NCBI RefSeq assembly: GCF_003996965.1
Contig: NZ_QWDM01000013.1
Span: forward strand, 91,418-155,417
Direction of reading: 5' to 3'
From: Flavobacterium cupreum
GTDB taxonomy: Bacteria > Bacteroidota > Bacteroidia > Flavobacteriales > Flavobacteriaceae
Length of the DNA: 64,000 nt
Positions 1 through 9,166 of this stretch are shown piece after piece. The notes under the pieces were generated by a model. The model was given only the letters and a program-made list of their open reading frames with translations, had not been told where the DNA came from and did no database searches. Every line of letters starts with the position of its first letter. The stretch's first letter is position 1. The position numbers were made by a program, and so were the translations under genes.

Positions 1-2181
1 CGGTGCTCCTCCGGGCAAACCTGTATTATACACCAGATTCAGGTACATTTTAACGCTTGGAATGTTTGGCATATAATCCTGAAACAACATGGCAAATTTC
101 AAACGCTGATCTGTTGGACGGGCGATATACCCTTTGTTTTCATAGTTCTCTTCGGTTTTCAGATAACCGAAGCTTATCCAGGATTCTGTGCCCGGAACAA
201 ATTCGCCGTTCAGCCTGAAATCAAGACCTTGTGCATATGCTTTTGCATTATTGTTGGCCACATAACGAATACGAACATTATCGATTGAATACGTATTGAC
301 ATCCGTCAATGATTTATAATAAAGCTCCGTCACCCATTTGAAAGGGCGGTCCCACATTTTAAAGCTATAATCATTACTTAAAACAATATGTACGGATTCC
401 TGTGCTTTCACGTTCGGATTCACCACACCGTTCAGATCACGAAGTTCCCTGTAAAAAGGGGGCTGATGATACAATCCTCCCGAAAGCCTGAGAACCATAT
501 CCATGTCCCAATCCGGTTTCAGCGCGAACTGTGCTCTCGGACTAAAAACGATCTGGTTTTTCCCTTCTTCCGCCGCCCCTGAAACCGTCCAGCTTTGAAA
601 ACGTGCCCCCAGATTATACCAAACCTGACTGGAGCCCAATTCTGTTTTCTGATTCCATTGCGCGTAACCGGAAAATCGGTTTATCGTATTGAAGTTAGTC
701 GCACGAACATCCTGATACGGTAATAAAGGCCCGGCATAAGGCTCGTAAGGCTGATTGTTTTCGGGAAGAATTACAAGTGGCGGATTTACAGAAAATCCGG
801 CCGAATCTATCACTTCCCATTCTATTACCCTGTCCCGGATTGATTCTCTCGTATATTTCAAACCAAATTCCAGCTGACTGTCCCTCCACTCTTTAAATCC
901 TTTTATTTCTGCATTGGCAATTAGGGCATCCAGATCATTACGGGCATGATTGAGCTGGGAACCGATTCCGCGGGTAAAATCAACATCCTCAGGATTCGTT
1001 GTCCCGTCAGCATTCACATTTCCCAGTCGGTATTGTGCGAGAATATCAAAATGTTCCTCTTCTTTGGTATGAAACAAAGAGCCTATAAATTTGAAAGTTA
1101 AGGTTGGGGAAGCTTTGTAAGTGGTTTTCAGTGCACCAAAATAAGTATCGTACTGATCTTTTTCCCTGCCTTCATAATAAACCGCAAGTGCCATGGGCTG
1201 GTCGATCGTTCCAAATTTAGTTTCACGAGTTAAAGGCTGGTATAAATATTTGTTTTGCGAAATATTTCCTAGAAAGCTCATTTGCCATTTTTCTGAAATA
1301 TCATAATTTACATTGGTCTGAACATCGACAAAAGTAGGAGTGTAATTGGTTTGCGTATCCTGACTGTTCACGAGTAAACTATTATTCCGGTAACGGACTC
1401 CTGTCACGGCCGACCATTTTTTATTTTTGGAAACCACGTCGACAGACGCACTTCCGCCCAGCAAACTGGCTTCAAGGGAAGCTCCGAATTCTGTAGGTTT
1501 TCTGTATGTAATATCTAAAACAGAAGATAATTTATCTCCAAATTTCGCCTGAAACCCACCTGCAGAAAAATCAACATTCTGAACTAAATCGGTATTGGTA
1601 AAACTCAATCCTTCCTGCTGTCCCGAACGAATCAGAAAAGGGCGATAGACTTCAATTTCATTCACATACACCAGATTCTCATCATAATTACCACCTCGTA
1701 CCGCATATTGCGTACTAAGCTCATTATTTGAATTTACCCCGGGTAATGTTTTCAGGATGTTTTCGATTCCGGCATTTGCCCCCGGTATTTTCTTAATAGT
1801 TGCCGCGTCAATAACGGTGATTCCCTGAACCCGTTTTTTATTTTTAGAAGAAACAAAAACTTCCCCCATTTGTTCCTGGGCATTACTCATTACGGGATTA
1901 AAGACAAAAATTTCATTTGGTTTTAAGTTTATGGTGAGGCTCATCATTTTTAAGGAAATGTGAGTAAAAATCAGTACCGCTTTTCTATTGGAAGGGACTT
2001 CAATTTCAAAAAAACCATCAGCATTGGTCTGAGTTGCATTTCCTGATGAAGAAATATTTACATCGGCAACAGGCTGCTTTTCATTATTTAAAATGATTCC
2101 TTTAACGCGGGCATTTTGGGCAAATGAAACAGAACCAGTGCACAAAAAAAGGAAAACGAATATTAATCTACTATAATTCAA
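1..2181 (-). CDS. TonB-dependent receptor with carboxypeptidase-like N-terminal domain, partial
   Basis: Reading the minus strand from a probable TTG at 2181 gives an open frame to the window edge (about 727 residues, C-terminus missing). It begins with a signal peptide ending SVSFAQ at about residue 22, then a carboxypeptidase-regulatory-like repeat (RVKGIILNNEKQPVADVNIS), then a TonB plug with IENILKTLPGV and YAVRGGNYDENLVYVNEIEVY, and long beta-barrel segments. Such proteins import siderophores, cofactors or other ligands across the outer membrane using TonB energy. No SusD partner is visible, so a glycan role is not supported; the substrate is unknown. The start lies 11 nt after the stop of the M23 peptidase gene, so the two are probably cotranscribed. 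The rare TTG start is inferred because no ATG or GTG precedes the signal peptide in frame. Confidence 0.9.
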   Translation of the reverse strand, partial: MNYSRLIFVFLFLCTGSVSFAQNARVKGIILNNEKQPVADVNISSSGNATQTNADGFFEIEVPSNRKAVLIFTHISLKMMSLTINLKPNEIFVFNPVMSNAQEQMGEVFVSSKNKKRVQGITVIDAATIKKIPGANAGIENILKTLPGVNSNNELSTQYAVRGGNYDENLVYVNEIEVYRPFLIRSGQQEGLSFTNTDLVQNVDFSAGGFQAKFGDKLSSVLDITYRKPTEFGASLEASLLGGSASVDVVSKNKKWSAVTGVRYRNNSLLVNSQDTQTNYTPTFVDVQTNVNYDISEKWQMSFLGNISQNKYLYQPLTRETKFGTIDQPMALAVYYEGREKDQYDTYFGALKTTYKASPTLTFKFIGSLFHTKEEEHFDILAQYRLGNVNADGTTNPEDVDFTRGIGSQLNHARNDLDALIANAEIKGFKEWRDSQLEFGLKYTRESIRDRVIEWEVIDSAGFSVNPPLVILPENNQPYEPYAGPLLPYQDVRATNFNTINRFSGYAQWNQKTELGSSQVWYNLGARFQSWTVSGAAEEGKNQIVFSPRAQFALKPDWDMDMVLRLSGGLYHQPPFYRELRDLNGVVNPNVKAQESVHIVLSNDYSFKMWDRPFKWVTELYYKSLTDVNTYSIDNVRIRYVANNNAKAYAQGLDFRLNGEFVPGTESWISFGYLKTEENYENKGYIARPTDQRLKFAMLFQDYMPNIPSVKMYLNLVYNTGLPGGAP

Positions 2182-2192
2182 GCGTTTTGATT

Positions 2193-3899
2193 TTATTTGG
2201 GTTGACTTCTAAAAAAGTGAGTTTCAAAGATAGCAGAATTACCTACATTATCAACTACTTCAATTTTTAAATCATTTACACCTTCTGCGACAATCCCATC
2301 CTCAAACTTGTGCGTAATTTTTCTCGTTTTATTATCATACTCAAACAAAATCCAGTTTCCGTTCAGAAACCCGTTGTATGACTTTATACCGGATAAGCTG
2401 TCTCCTATCGTAAACTCAAGTGTTTTTACATCACTGATCCATTTGTCCTGAATGGGCTTATTAATTCTTATTACCGGAGCAATGGTATCCAGAACCAATC
2501 CGTATTGCCCTAATATTTTCGATTTAGCTGTAAAAACATCCCCTTTTCGGATTGTTGCGTTGTAGCTTCTGCTGTTACCGCTGATTCTTCCAATAAATAA
2601 TTTATCTCTTAAATCTTCAGAATAAACAGAATCTTTTATGGTTATCTTGAAATTGGAATGTACCGGAACAACATCCTCGTGAATATAAATCCGGTTGTTT
2701 TTCACATCAAAATTCATATTAAAATCATCGTAAAAAGTACCGGCGGGAAAAAATACCGACATATTATCTTTTTCGAAATTGGAGTCTTTATTATAGCGAA
2801 CAAAATATTTTGAGGTATTCACTTCAGCGTTAACAATCGGTGCGGCCGGATCATATTCTATCGGTACGGTAACAGAATTTAAATTTCCAAAATAATCCGA
2901 TACTTCTATACGGTACGTTGACGCCAGATTTGGATCGACAGAAACAATACCGCGAAGCGAATCGGTTTTGATAATACTTAAAGGAAAAGGCGTTTTCATA
3001 AACAATTTCTGTACGCGCTGCCCGGATTTTTTATATTTCGGGTAATCGATCAAAGCATTTATATATCGCATTTCATCAAACGAATAGGTATTAAACTGAT
3101 AATTATAGCTTTGATTACCGTTTAAAAAAGTACTCACATTAAACACTCCGTTTTTATTATTGGACACATCATCAAAATCTACAGCCGAGATTCCGAAACC
3201 GATCTTGCCATTTGCCTTAACTTTTCCGGCCAGGTAGGTTCCGTCTTTCTGAAGCGCAAGACTCAGTAACAGCGGTTGTTTTGACTGGTTGACCACTGTA
3301 TTTTCCGTGACAGGATAAACGTATAAATTCGAAATGGCTGGTTTTTTACTGTCTTTTATATTTTGGTCAAAACCGAAAAATATTGGGTTAACCACAAATT
3401 CTGTTTTTGAATCGCGGATTTCAAAATGAAGATGAGGCCCTTCAGAAGAGCCGGTATTTCCGGAAAGCCCAATCACTTGTCCTTTGGTAACAGGCAATTC
3501 TTCAGGTTTTGGAAACAATTCTATTTCAAAAGACTGCTCTGCATACTGGGCTTTATGAACATAATCCTGAATTGGACCTACAGCAATTTGCAAATGCCCG
3601 TAAACAGAAGTATATCCGTTTGGATGTGTGATATAGATACATTTGCCATTACCAAAAGTCGACATTTTTATTCTGGAAACATATCCATCCGCAACTGCGT
3701 ACACATTTAAGCCTTCTCTCTGATTGGTTTTTAAATCAAAGCCGGCATGGAAATGATTCGGTCTCAACTCCCCGAAATTACCCGAAAGCTGCATTGGAAT
3801 ATCAAGTGGCGGACGAAAATAATCTTTTGGATATTGGGTCTGAGCAAAAATAAAATTACAAAAAAACAGCGTAAGTAGTGAAAATCTCATAAGCAACAT
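2193..3899 (-). CDS. M23 family metallopeptidase, secreted
   Basis: A 568-residue protein with a signal peptide (cleavage likely after FIFAQ, residue 20). The peptidase domain lies at the N-terminus: HFHAGFD at about 49-55 supplies the HxxxD zinc ligands and GPHLHFEIRD at about 150-163 supplies the HxH motif, so the LytM/M23 catalytic set looks complete. The remaining 400 residues look like beta-sandwich repeats, including a segment on ligand-like Ig folds, typical of large flavobacterial M23 proteins. It should cut peptidoglycan cross-links or peptides in the periplasm. An in-frame ATG three codons later (3890) is an alternative start. It is followed within 11 nt by the TonB receptor gene. 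Confidence 0.9.
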   Translation of the reverse strand: MLLMRFSLLTLFFCNFIFAQTQYPKDYFRPPLDIPMQLSGNFGELRPNHFHAGFDLKTNQREGLNVYAVADGYVSRIKMSTFGNGKCIYITHPNGYTSVYGHLQIAVGPIQDYVHKAQYAEQSFEIELFPKPEELPVTKGQVIGLSGNTGSSEGPHLHFEIRDSKTEFVVNPIFFGFDQNIKDSKKPAISNLYVYPVTENTVVNQSKQPLLLSLALQKDGTYLAGKVKANGKIGFGISAVDFDDVSNNKNGVFNVSTFLNGNQSYNYQFNTYSFDEMRYINALIDYPKYKKSGQRVQKLFMKTPFPLSIIKTDSLRGIVSVDPNLASTYRIEVSDYFGNLNSVTVPIEYDPAAPIVNAEVNTSKYFVRYNKDSNFEKDNMSVFFPAGTFYDDFNMNFDVKNNRIYIHEDVVPVHSNFKITIKDSVYSEDLRDKLFIGRISGNSRSYNATIRKGDVFTAKSKILGQYGLVLDTIAPVIRINKPIQDKWISDVKTLEFTIGDSLSGIKSYNGFLNGNWILFEYDNKTRKITHKFEDGIVAEGVNDLKIEVVDNVGNSAIFETHFFRSQPK

Positions 3900-4011
3900 T
3901 TTTGCTAAGATAAAAAATTACGAAGCCAAAACCGAGTAAAACGCTACAAAAATACAATTCACTGAATTTCATATATTTGTCTATTTTTAATGCAAAAAAA
4001 GCGATAAAAAA

Positions 4012-4041
4012 TTGCATTAATAAAAAGGAATACTAACTTTG
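4012..4041 (+). promoter_or_regulatory. Bacteroidota-type promoter for the zapA operon
   Basis: TTG at 4012-4014, a 19-nt spacer, then TAACTTTG at 4034-4041. This fits the -33/-7 pattern (TTG...TAnnTTTG) recognised by Bacteroidota primary sigma factor. Transcription would begin near 4047, giving a leader of about 23 nt before the ATG at 4070. Confidence 0.65.
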
Positions 4042-4069
4042 TATGATTAAGTAATGAATAGGATTTATA

Positions 4070-4360
4070 ATGAGTGTAATTGCAGAAATAATTGATACTC
4101 TTGAATATAAAGTCGAAAAGCTTTTTGAGAAGTCAAAAGGATTAGAGAAAAACAATCAGGAACTTAGATTACAACTAGCCAAAGCTGCGCAAATTATCCA
4201 GAAACAATCTGAAGAAATGGAGGCTTTGAGAAAGCAATATGAGACACTTAAAATAGCCAATTCGTTGCTTGGCAGCGACAATAACAAGAGAGAGACAAAG
4301 CTTAAAATAAATTCATTAATTCGCGAAATTGATTACTGTATAGCACAATTATCAGACTAG
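4070..4360 (+). CDS. small coiled-coil protein encoded upstream of zapA
   Basis: A 96-residue, heptad-rich protein with no signal peptide. Residues about 5-65 form an almost continuous coiled coil (EYKVEKLFEKSKGLEKNNQELRL). The gene ends 4 nt before zapA, so the pair is translationally close and probably acts together. By position and shape it resembles ZapB-type division coiled-coil proteins, but sequence identity with ZapB was not established; that role is inference from context. It is preceded by a clear promoter. Confidence 0.8.
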   Translation: MSVIAEIIDTLEYKVEKLFEKSKGLEKNNQELRLQLAKAAQIIQKQSEEMEALRKQYETLKIANSLLGSDNNKRETKLKINSLIREIDYCIAQLSD

Positions 4361-4364
4361 AAAC

Positions 4365-4655
4365 ATGGACGAAAAGCTTAGAATTAAAATATCAATTGCA
4401 GATCGGGTATACCCATTAACAGTAGAACCTAATCAGGAAGAAGGACTAAGAAGTGCTTCTAAGAAAATTGATGTGATGATTAAGCAATTTGAAGAAAGTT
4501 ACGCAGTCCGCGACAAGCAGGATGTACTGGCCATGTGTGCCTTGCAGTTTGCTTCACAAGTAGAACAAAAACAAATTGACTACACTATCGATAGCGAAGA
4601 TATCGAAAGAATTAAAAGATTAAATTTGCTTTTAGATCAATATCTCGAAAATTAA
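4365..4655 (+). CDS. zapA: cell division protein ZapA
   Basis: A 96-residue protein whose N-terminal half has the ZapA fold signature (LRIKISIADRVYPLTVEPNQEE, then SASKKIDVMIKQFEE) followed by a helical dimerisation tail. ZapA binds FtsZ at midcell and bundles protofilaments. The neighbourhood is classic: a small coiled-coil partner just upstream and a 6S RNA just downstream, as is also seen for zapA-ssrS in proteobacteria. The length matches the family. Confidence 0.88.
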   Translation: MDEKLRIKISIADRVYPLTVEPNQEEGLRSASKKIDVMIKQFEESYAVRDKQDVLAMCALQFASQVEQKQIDYTIDSEDIERIKRLNLLLDQYLEN

Positions 4656-4680
4656 ACGTTCTTTACAGAAACTAAGATAC

Positions 4681-4845
4681 TGCCTACATTAGTTCATTTT
4701 TGGTAAACTCAACACTAACAATTTAGAATGAGCGAATCATCACTACTAAAGCATGCCACGCTTTTTTGCGAGGAAACTTGAACAGTGAGTTAGCTCAAAA
4801 CTTGTCTTTACGAGTTTATTCAAGCAATTAATGTAGGCTTTTTTT
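4681..4845 (+). ncRNA. ssrS: 6S RNA, 6S-Flavo type
   Basis: The intergenic space between zapA and rny contains a perfect 10-bp closing stem: GCCTACATTA at 4682-4691 pairs with TAATGTAGGC at 4829-4838, followed by seven T. Inside, AAACTC (4705-4710) pairs with GAGTTT (4812-4817), leaving a large central region with a small GC hairpin near 4757-4770. About 165 nt, a long rod with a central bubble and a zapA neighbour are the hallmarks of 6S RNA, which mimics an open promoter and sequesters RNA polymerase in stationary phase. The flavobacterial form is described in Rfam as 6S-Flavo. The exact 5' end is uncertain. Confidence 0.8.
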
Positions 4846-4865
4846 ATATATAAATTTTAACAAAC

Positions 4866-6428
4866 ATGGACATCATAACGATCATTATTTCAGGTATCGT
4901 CGGAATTGCAGCAGGGTTTGCAATTGCTAAAGTTATCGAAAAAAGCAATATTTCTAATCTAATCAAAAACGCCAAAAAGGAAGCCGCTTCAATTTTAAAA
5001 GATGCTAATTTAGAAGCTGAAAATATTAAAAAAGACAAAATTCTTCAGGCAAAAGAACGTTTTATCGAATTAAAATCCGAGCACGAACAAGTGATTTTAG
5101 CACGCGATAAAAAAGTAGCCGAAGTAGAAAAAAGAGTCAGAGACAAAGAATCTCAAATCTCTAATGAGCTTTCAAAAGCTAAAAAAGTAAATGATGATTT
5201 TGAAGCTAAAACTCAGGAATACAACAGCAAAATTGAACTTTTAGATAAAAAACAAACTGAAGTTGACAAATTACACAAAAGTCAATTGCAACAGCTTGAA
5301 GTAATTTCAGGACTTTCTGCTGAAGAAGCAAAAGAACAATTGGTAGAAGGCTTAAAAGCGGAAGCTAAGAGTAAGGCGATGTCACATATTCAGGATACGA
5401 TTGAAGAGGCAAAACTTACTGCACAGCAGGAAGCTAAAAAAATCATTATCAATACCATCCAGAGAGTTGGAACTGAAGAAGCAGTTGAGAATTGCGTTTC
5501 TGTTTTCAACATTGAATCGGATGACGTAAAAGGTAGAATTATTGGCCGTGAAGGTCGTAACATCAGGGCGCTTGAAGCTGCAACCGGAGTAGAAATCATT
5601 GTTGATGATACACCGGAAGCGATCATCCTTTCCTGTTTTGACCCTGTTCGTAGAGAAATTGCCCGTTTGTCATTACACAAACTGGTAACTGACGGACGTA
5701 TTCACCCGGCAAGAATTGAAGAAGTTGTTGCTAAAACAGCCAAACAAATTGATGACGAAATCATTGAAGTGGGTAAACGTACTGTGATCGACTTAGGAAT
5801 TCACGGATTACATCCTGAATTGATAAAAGTCGTTGGCCGAATGAAATACCGTTCTTCTTACGGACAAAACCTATTACAACACTCCAGAGAAGTTTCTAAA
5901 CTTTGTGGTATCATGGCAGCCGAACTGGGCTTAAATGTAAAACTGGCCAAAAGAGCCGGTTTACTTCACGATATTGGTAAAGTTCCGGATACTGAAAGTG
6001 ATTTGCCTCACGCATTACTAGGGATGCAATGGGCTGAGAAATATGGGGAAAAAGAGGAAGTTTGCAACGCGATTGGAGCCCACCACGACGAGATTGAAAT
6101 GAAATCATTATTATCTCCGATTGTTCAGGTTTGTGATGCTATTTCAGGTGCAAGACCAGGTGCAAGACGTCAGGTTTTAGATTCTTACATTCAGCGTTTG
6201 AAAGATCTTGAAGAAGTAGCTTACGGATTTAGCGGTGTGAAAAATGCTTATGCGATCCAGGCAGGTAGAGAACTTCGTGTAATCGTTGAAAGCGAAAAAG
6301 TTTCTGATGACAATGCAGCGAACTTATCTTTTGAGATTTCACAAAAAATACAAACCGAAATGACTTATCCGGGTCAGGTAAAAGTAACTGTAATCAGGGA
6401 AACAAGGGCAGTTAATATTGCGAAGTAA
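4866..6428 (+). CDS. rny: ribonuclease Y
   Basis: A 520-residue protein in the RNase Y layout: one N-terminal membrane helix (about residues 3-25), a long charged coiled coil to about 200, a KH domain (GRIIGREGRNIRALEAATG near 222-240) and an HD phosphohydrolase domain with LLHDIGKVPD near 367-376. RNase Y is a membrane-anchored endonuclease that starts mRNA decay. The length equals the family norm. It follows the 6S RNA and its terminator, so it needs a promoter of its own or read-through. A strong hairpin follows the stop codon. Confidence 0.96.
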   Translation: MDIITIIISGIVGIAAGFAIAKVIEKSNISNLIKNAKKEAASILKDANLEAENIKKDKILQAKERFIELKSEHEQVILARDKKVAEVEKRVRDKESQISNELSKAKKVNDDFEAKTQEYNSKIELLDKKQTEVDKLHKSQLQQLEVISGLSAEEAKEQLVEGLKAEAKSKAMSHIQDTIEEAKLTAQQEAKKIIINTIQRVGTEEAVENCVSVFNIESDDVKGRIIGREGRNIRALEAATGVEIIVDDTPEAIILSCFDPVRREIARLSLHKLVTDGRIHPARIEEVVAKTAKQIDDEIIEVGKRTVIDLGIHGLHPELIKVVGRMKYRSSYGQNLLQHSREVSKLCGIMAAELGLNVKLAKRAGLLHDIGKVPDTESDLPHALLGMQWAEKYGEKEEVCNAIGAHHDEIEMKSLLSPIVQVCDAISGARPGARRQVLDSYIQRLKDLEEVAYGFSGVKNAYAIQAGRELRVIVESEKVSDDNAANLSFEISQKIQTEMTYPGQVKVTVIRETRAVNIAK

Positions 6429-6442
6429 TCCCAGCATTCATT

Positions 6443-6490
6443 ATAAAACAACAAAGGCTGTCTTTCTAAAGACAGCCTTTGTTGTTTTAT
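6443..6490. terminator. bidirectional terminator between rny and histidine kinase gene
   Basis: A nearly perfect 20-bp stem (AACAAAGGCTGTCTTT pairing with AAAGACAGCCTTTGTT) around a CTA-like loop, flanked by A and T runs. It sits between two convergent genes and can stop both. Confidence 0.85.
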
Positions 6491-6508
6491 AGCATTAAAA
6501 TTATCCTT

Positions 6509-8029
6509 TTACATATCATTAAATACAATTTTAAAGCTCGTCCCTACTCCTACTTCACTTTCCACAAAAACACTTCCTTTCATGGCTTCGATTTGATTTC
6601 GGGTAATATACAATCCAATACCGCGTGCTTCCTGATGCTTATGGAAGGTCTTATACATTCCGAATAATAAATCGCCGTAGACCGCAAGATCAATTCCCAG
6701 GCCGTTATCAGTAATCTTCAGTGATTTATATCCCTCGGGTTCAATTCCAAAATCAAAAACAATGACCGGATCCCTGTCCGGATGCGCATATTTAATCGCA
6801 TTTGTGGTAAAATTCAACAAAACACTTTCCAGATACGCCGGGTTAAAATTTATGGTCAGGTATTGCGGAACATTGTTCACGATGGTCACATTTTTTTGCT
6901 TATCGTATCCTTTTATCGTAAAAATGGTTTTCTCAATATATTCACTAAGCTTCAAAGGAACAACCACAATATTGATATTGCTTTGTGTTTTTACAATTTG
7001 CGTCAGATTCGAAATGGTTTCATTCAGATCATTGGAAACCGTTCGTAAATGCTGCAGCATTTCATTAATCGTTTGTTTATCCACATCGGCATCAATAAAA
7101 TCCAGAATCGATTTTATATTACCGGCCTGCGTATTCAGATTATGCGAAACAATATGGGAAAAATTCAGTAAGCGACTGTTCTGGTCGCTGTAAAGTTTCA
7201 TTGTTCTCAGAAGTTCCAGTTCTTTTTCTTTCTGCAAAGAGACATCGGTATGCGTTCCGATAACGCGCAAAGGCTTGCCGTTTTCATCTCTTTTGATCAC
7301 CTTTCCCCTGTCTAAAATCCATTTGTAATTACCGCTCGAAGTCATTACCCGATGGTAGTTTTCATAATACGGAATCTTATTATCAAAGTGCTCCTGAATG
7401 TCTGAATAGTATTTTGGCAAATCATCGGGATGTACAATTTTATCCCAGCGTTCCGGATCATCAAAAATATCCGTGGATTCTAATTCGAGAATTTTCAGGG
7501 ATAATGAAGAATAAAAAACACTATTGGTGACCATATCCCAATCCCATATACCGGCTGTTGAGGCTTCGAGTGCAAATTGAAAGCGTTCTTCGGAAATACG
7601 AAGTTTTTCTTCCTTGTCTTTTACATCTGTAATATCAGAAACATGTCCAAAAAAGCTAACACAACCATCCGGAGCCAATTCGGTTTTAGATGAAATTCTA
7701 AACCAACGCAATCCTTTTTTAGGCAGGACTGCCCTAAATTCTATATCCCAGGGCTTTATTTCTTTTCTGGCTTTGACCAGAGACTGAAAAAACATTTCCC
7801 TGTCGGGAGCCAATATTCTGTCGTAAATAACAAATATAATATCGGTAGTAAAATCACTTACAGAAAGCTCAAAAATATCATCGGATGATTTACTGATAAG
7901 AGGGAAAGAATACTTATTATCGCAGTCAATAACAAACTGAAAGATTATGTCCGGTATTTCGGCGAATAATTTCCTGTAAAAAGTATTTACTTCTAAGCAA
8001 TCCTCATCTTCATATAAATCAAAAACCAT
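6509..8029 (-). CDS. PAS-domain sensor histidine kinase
   Basis: A 506-residue protein without membrane helices. Two PAS/PAC modules span about residues 15-135 and 140-265 (second: RVIGTHTDVSLQKEKE). The phosphoacceptor region reads FSHIVSHNLNTQAGNIKS near 290-307, an unusual H-box in which HNLN replaces the usual HELRTPL. A GHKL ATPase follows, with the N box (NFTTNAIKYA), G1 (DNGLGID) and G2 (GIGLYI). It probably senses a cytoplasmic signal. No response regulator is adjacent, so it is an orphan kinase with unknown partner. Confidence 0.88.
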   Translation of the reverse strand: MVFDLYEDEDCLEVNTFYRKLFAEIPDIIFQFVIDCDNKYSFPLISKSSDDIFELSVSDFTTDIIFVIYDRILAPDREMFFQSLVKARKEIKPWDIEFRAVLPKKGLRWFRISSKTELAPDGCVSFFGHVSDITDVKDKEEKLRISEERFQFALEASTAGIWDWDMVTNSVFYSSLSLKILELESTDIFDDPERWDKIVHPDDLPKYYSDIQEHFDNKIPYYENYHRVMTSSGNYKWILDRGKVIKRDENGKPLRVIGTHTDVSLQKEKELELLRTMKLYSDQNSRLLNFSHIVSHNLNTQAGNIKSILDFIDADVDKQTINEMLQHLRTVSNDLNETISNLTQIVKTQSNINIVVVPLKLSEYIEKTIFTIKGYDKQKNVTIVNNVPQYLTINFNPAYLESVLLNFTTNAIKYAHPDRDPVIVFDFGIEPEGYKSLKITDNGLGIDLAVYGDLLFGMYKTFHKHQEARGIGLYITRNQIEAMKGSVFVESEVGVGTSFKIVFNDM

Positions 8030-8183
8030 ATATCACTTATTTTTTTATTTGAATTATTCTGCACTATTCAATACAAAAAAGAAAGAAAAATAAAATTATG
8101 ACTCTTCCTTCTTACTAAAATAGAATACAAGATATTAAAATTTAAAAAGAAAAACGGCTGTTTGTTAAAATTATTGCCCGAAA

Positions 8184-9080
8184 TTATTTCCTCGGATGAA
8201 AAGAATGCATCACTTCTTTGAGGAAACTTCTGTCTAAGTGAACATAAATTTCCGTGGTTGTAATAGACTCATGTCCAAGCATTAACTGAATAGATCTTAA
8301 ATCTGCACCATTTTCGAGTAAATGCGTGGCAAACGAATGTCGTAAAGTATGGGGACTAATTTTTTTATTTAAACCGACTTTAACAGCCAGGTCTTTTATA
8401 ATGGCAAAAATCATGGATCTTGTAAGCTGGCTTCCTCTTCGGTTTAAAAACAGCGTATCCTCAAAACCTTTTTTAATGTTGAGTTCGCTTCTTATCGCGT
8501 TTTGATAAATCTTAATGTATTTTTCCGTCAGCTTGCCAATCGGAACAAACCGTTCCTTATTTCCTTTACCGGTGATTTTAACAAAACTTTCCTCAAAATA
8601 CAAATCAGAAATCTTCAGGGAAACGAGTTCCGAAACACGAAGCCCGCAACCGTAAAGCGTTTCTAAAATGGCACGGTTTCGTTCTCCTTCATTCGAACTC
8701 AGATCAATAGCAGCAATCAGGGAATCGATTTCCTGAACCGATAAGGTATCGGGCAATTTACGTCCGGTTTTTGGTGTTTCTATTAATTCCAGCGGGTTGT
8801 CTTTTCGATAATCCTCAAAAACCAAATAATTAAAAAAACTTTTCAATCCCGAAATAATGCGTGCCTGTGAACGTGGATTAACTTCTTTTGAAACAGCATA
8901 AATAAACTGCTGAACGGTTTCATCAGTGATTTTCAATGGAGAAACTTCAATCTGATTCGTTTCTAAAAAAAGACACAATCGTTCAATATCAAAACCATAA
9001 TTCTCAATAGTATTTTTAGACAAACCTCTTTCGATTCGCAAATAGGATTGATAATCTTTTATGTAGGTATTCCATTTCAT
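8184..9080 (-). CDS. xerD: site-specific tyrosine recombinase XerD
   Basis: Starting at MKWNTY (9080) gives 298 residues, the normal XerD length; the frame stays open upstream to 9098. An N-terminal SAM-like core-binding domain (about 1-90) is followed by the catalytic domain with all active-site residues: Arg in GCGLRVSEL, Lys in GKGNKERF, HTLRHSFATHLL (His, Arg), LGHESI (His) and Tyr in TTTEIYVHL. XerC/D resolve chromosome dimers at dif. The housekeeping length and context with aroQ argue against a mobile-element integrase. Confidence 0.93.
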   Translation of the reverse strand: MKWNTYIKDYQSYLRIERGLSKNTIENYGFDIERLCLFLETNQIEVSPLKITDETVQQFIYAVSKEVNPRSQARIISGLKSFFNYLVFEDYRKDNPLELIETPKTGRKLPDTLSVQEIDSLIAAIDLSSNEGERNRAILETLYGCGLRVSELVSLKISDLYFEESFVKITGKGNKERFVPIGKLTEKYIKIYQNAIRSELNIKKGFEDTLFLNRRGSQLTRSMIFAIIKDLAVKVGLNKKISPHTLRHSFATHLLENGADLRSIQLMLGHESITTTEIYVHLDRSFLKEVMHSFHPRK

Positions 9081-9107
9081 ACGTGCAAAGTAAAACATTT
9101 TTAGGGC

Positions 9108-9141
9108 ATAAAAAAACCTTCCGGGTAGGGAAGGTTTTTAA
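9108..9141 (-). terminator. terminator of the beta-barrel gene at 9167-9790
   Basis: On the minus strand AAAACCTTCCC and GGGAAGGTTTT-like arms surround a short loop (ACCTTCCCTACCCGGAAGGT), followed by a run of T. It sits directly after the beta-barrel gene and before xerD. Confidence 0.75.
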
Positions 9142-9166
9142 GTATTTTTTTAAAAAAAATTCAAAA

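Noticed and set aside
695..889. 64-codon minus-strand frame in the receptor gene
   Set aside because: The receptor frame on the same strand is continuous here and gives a better protein.
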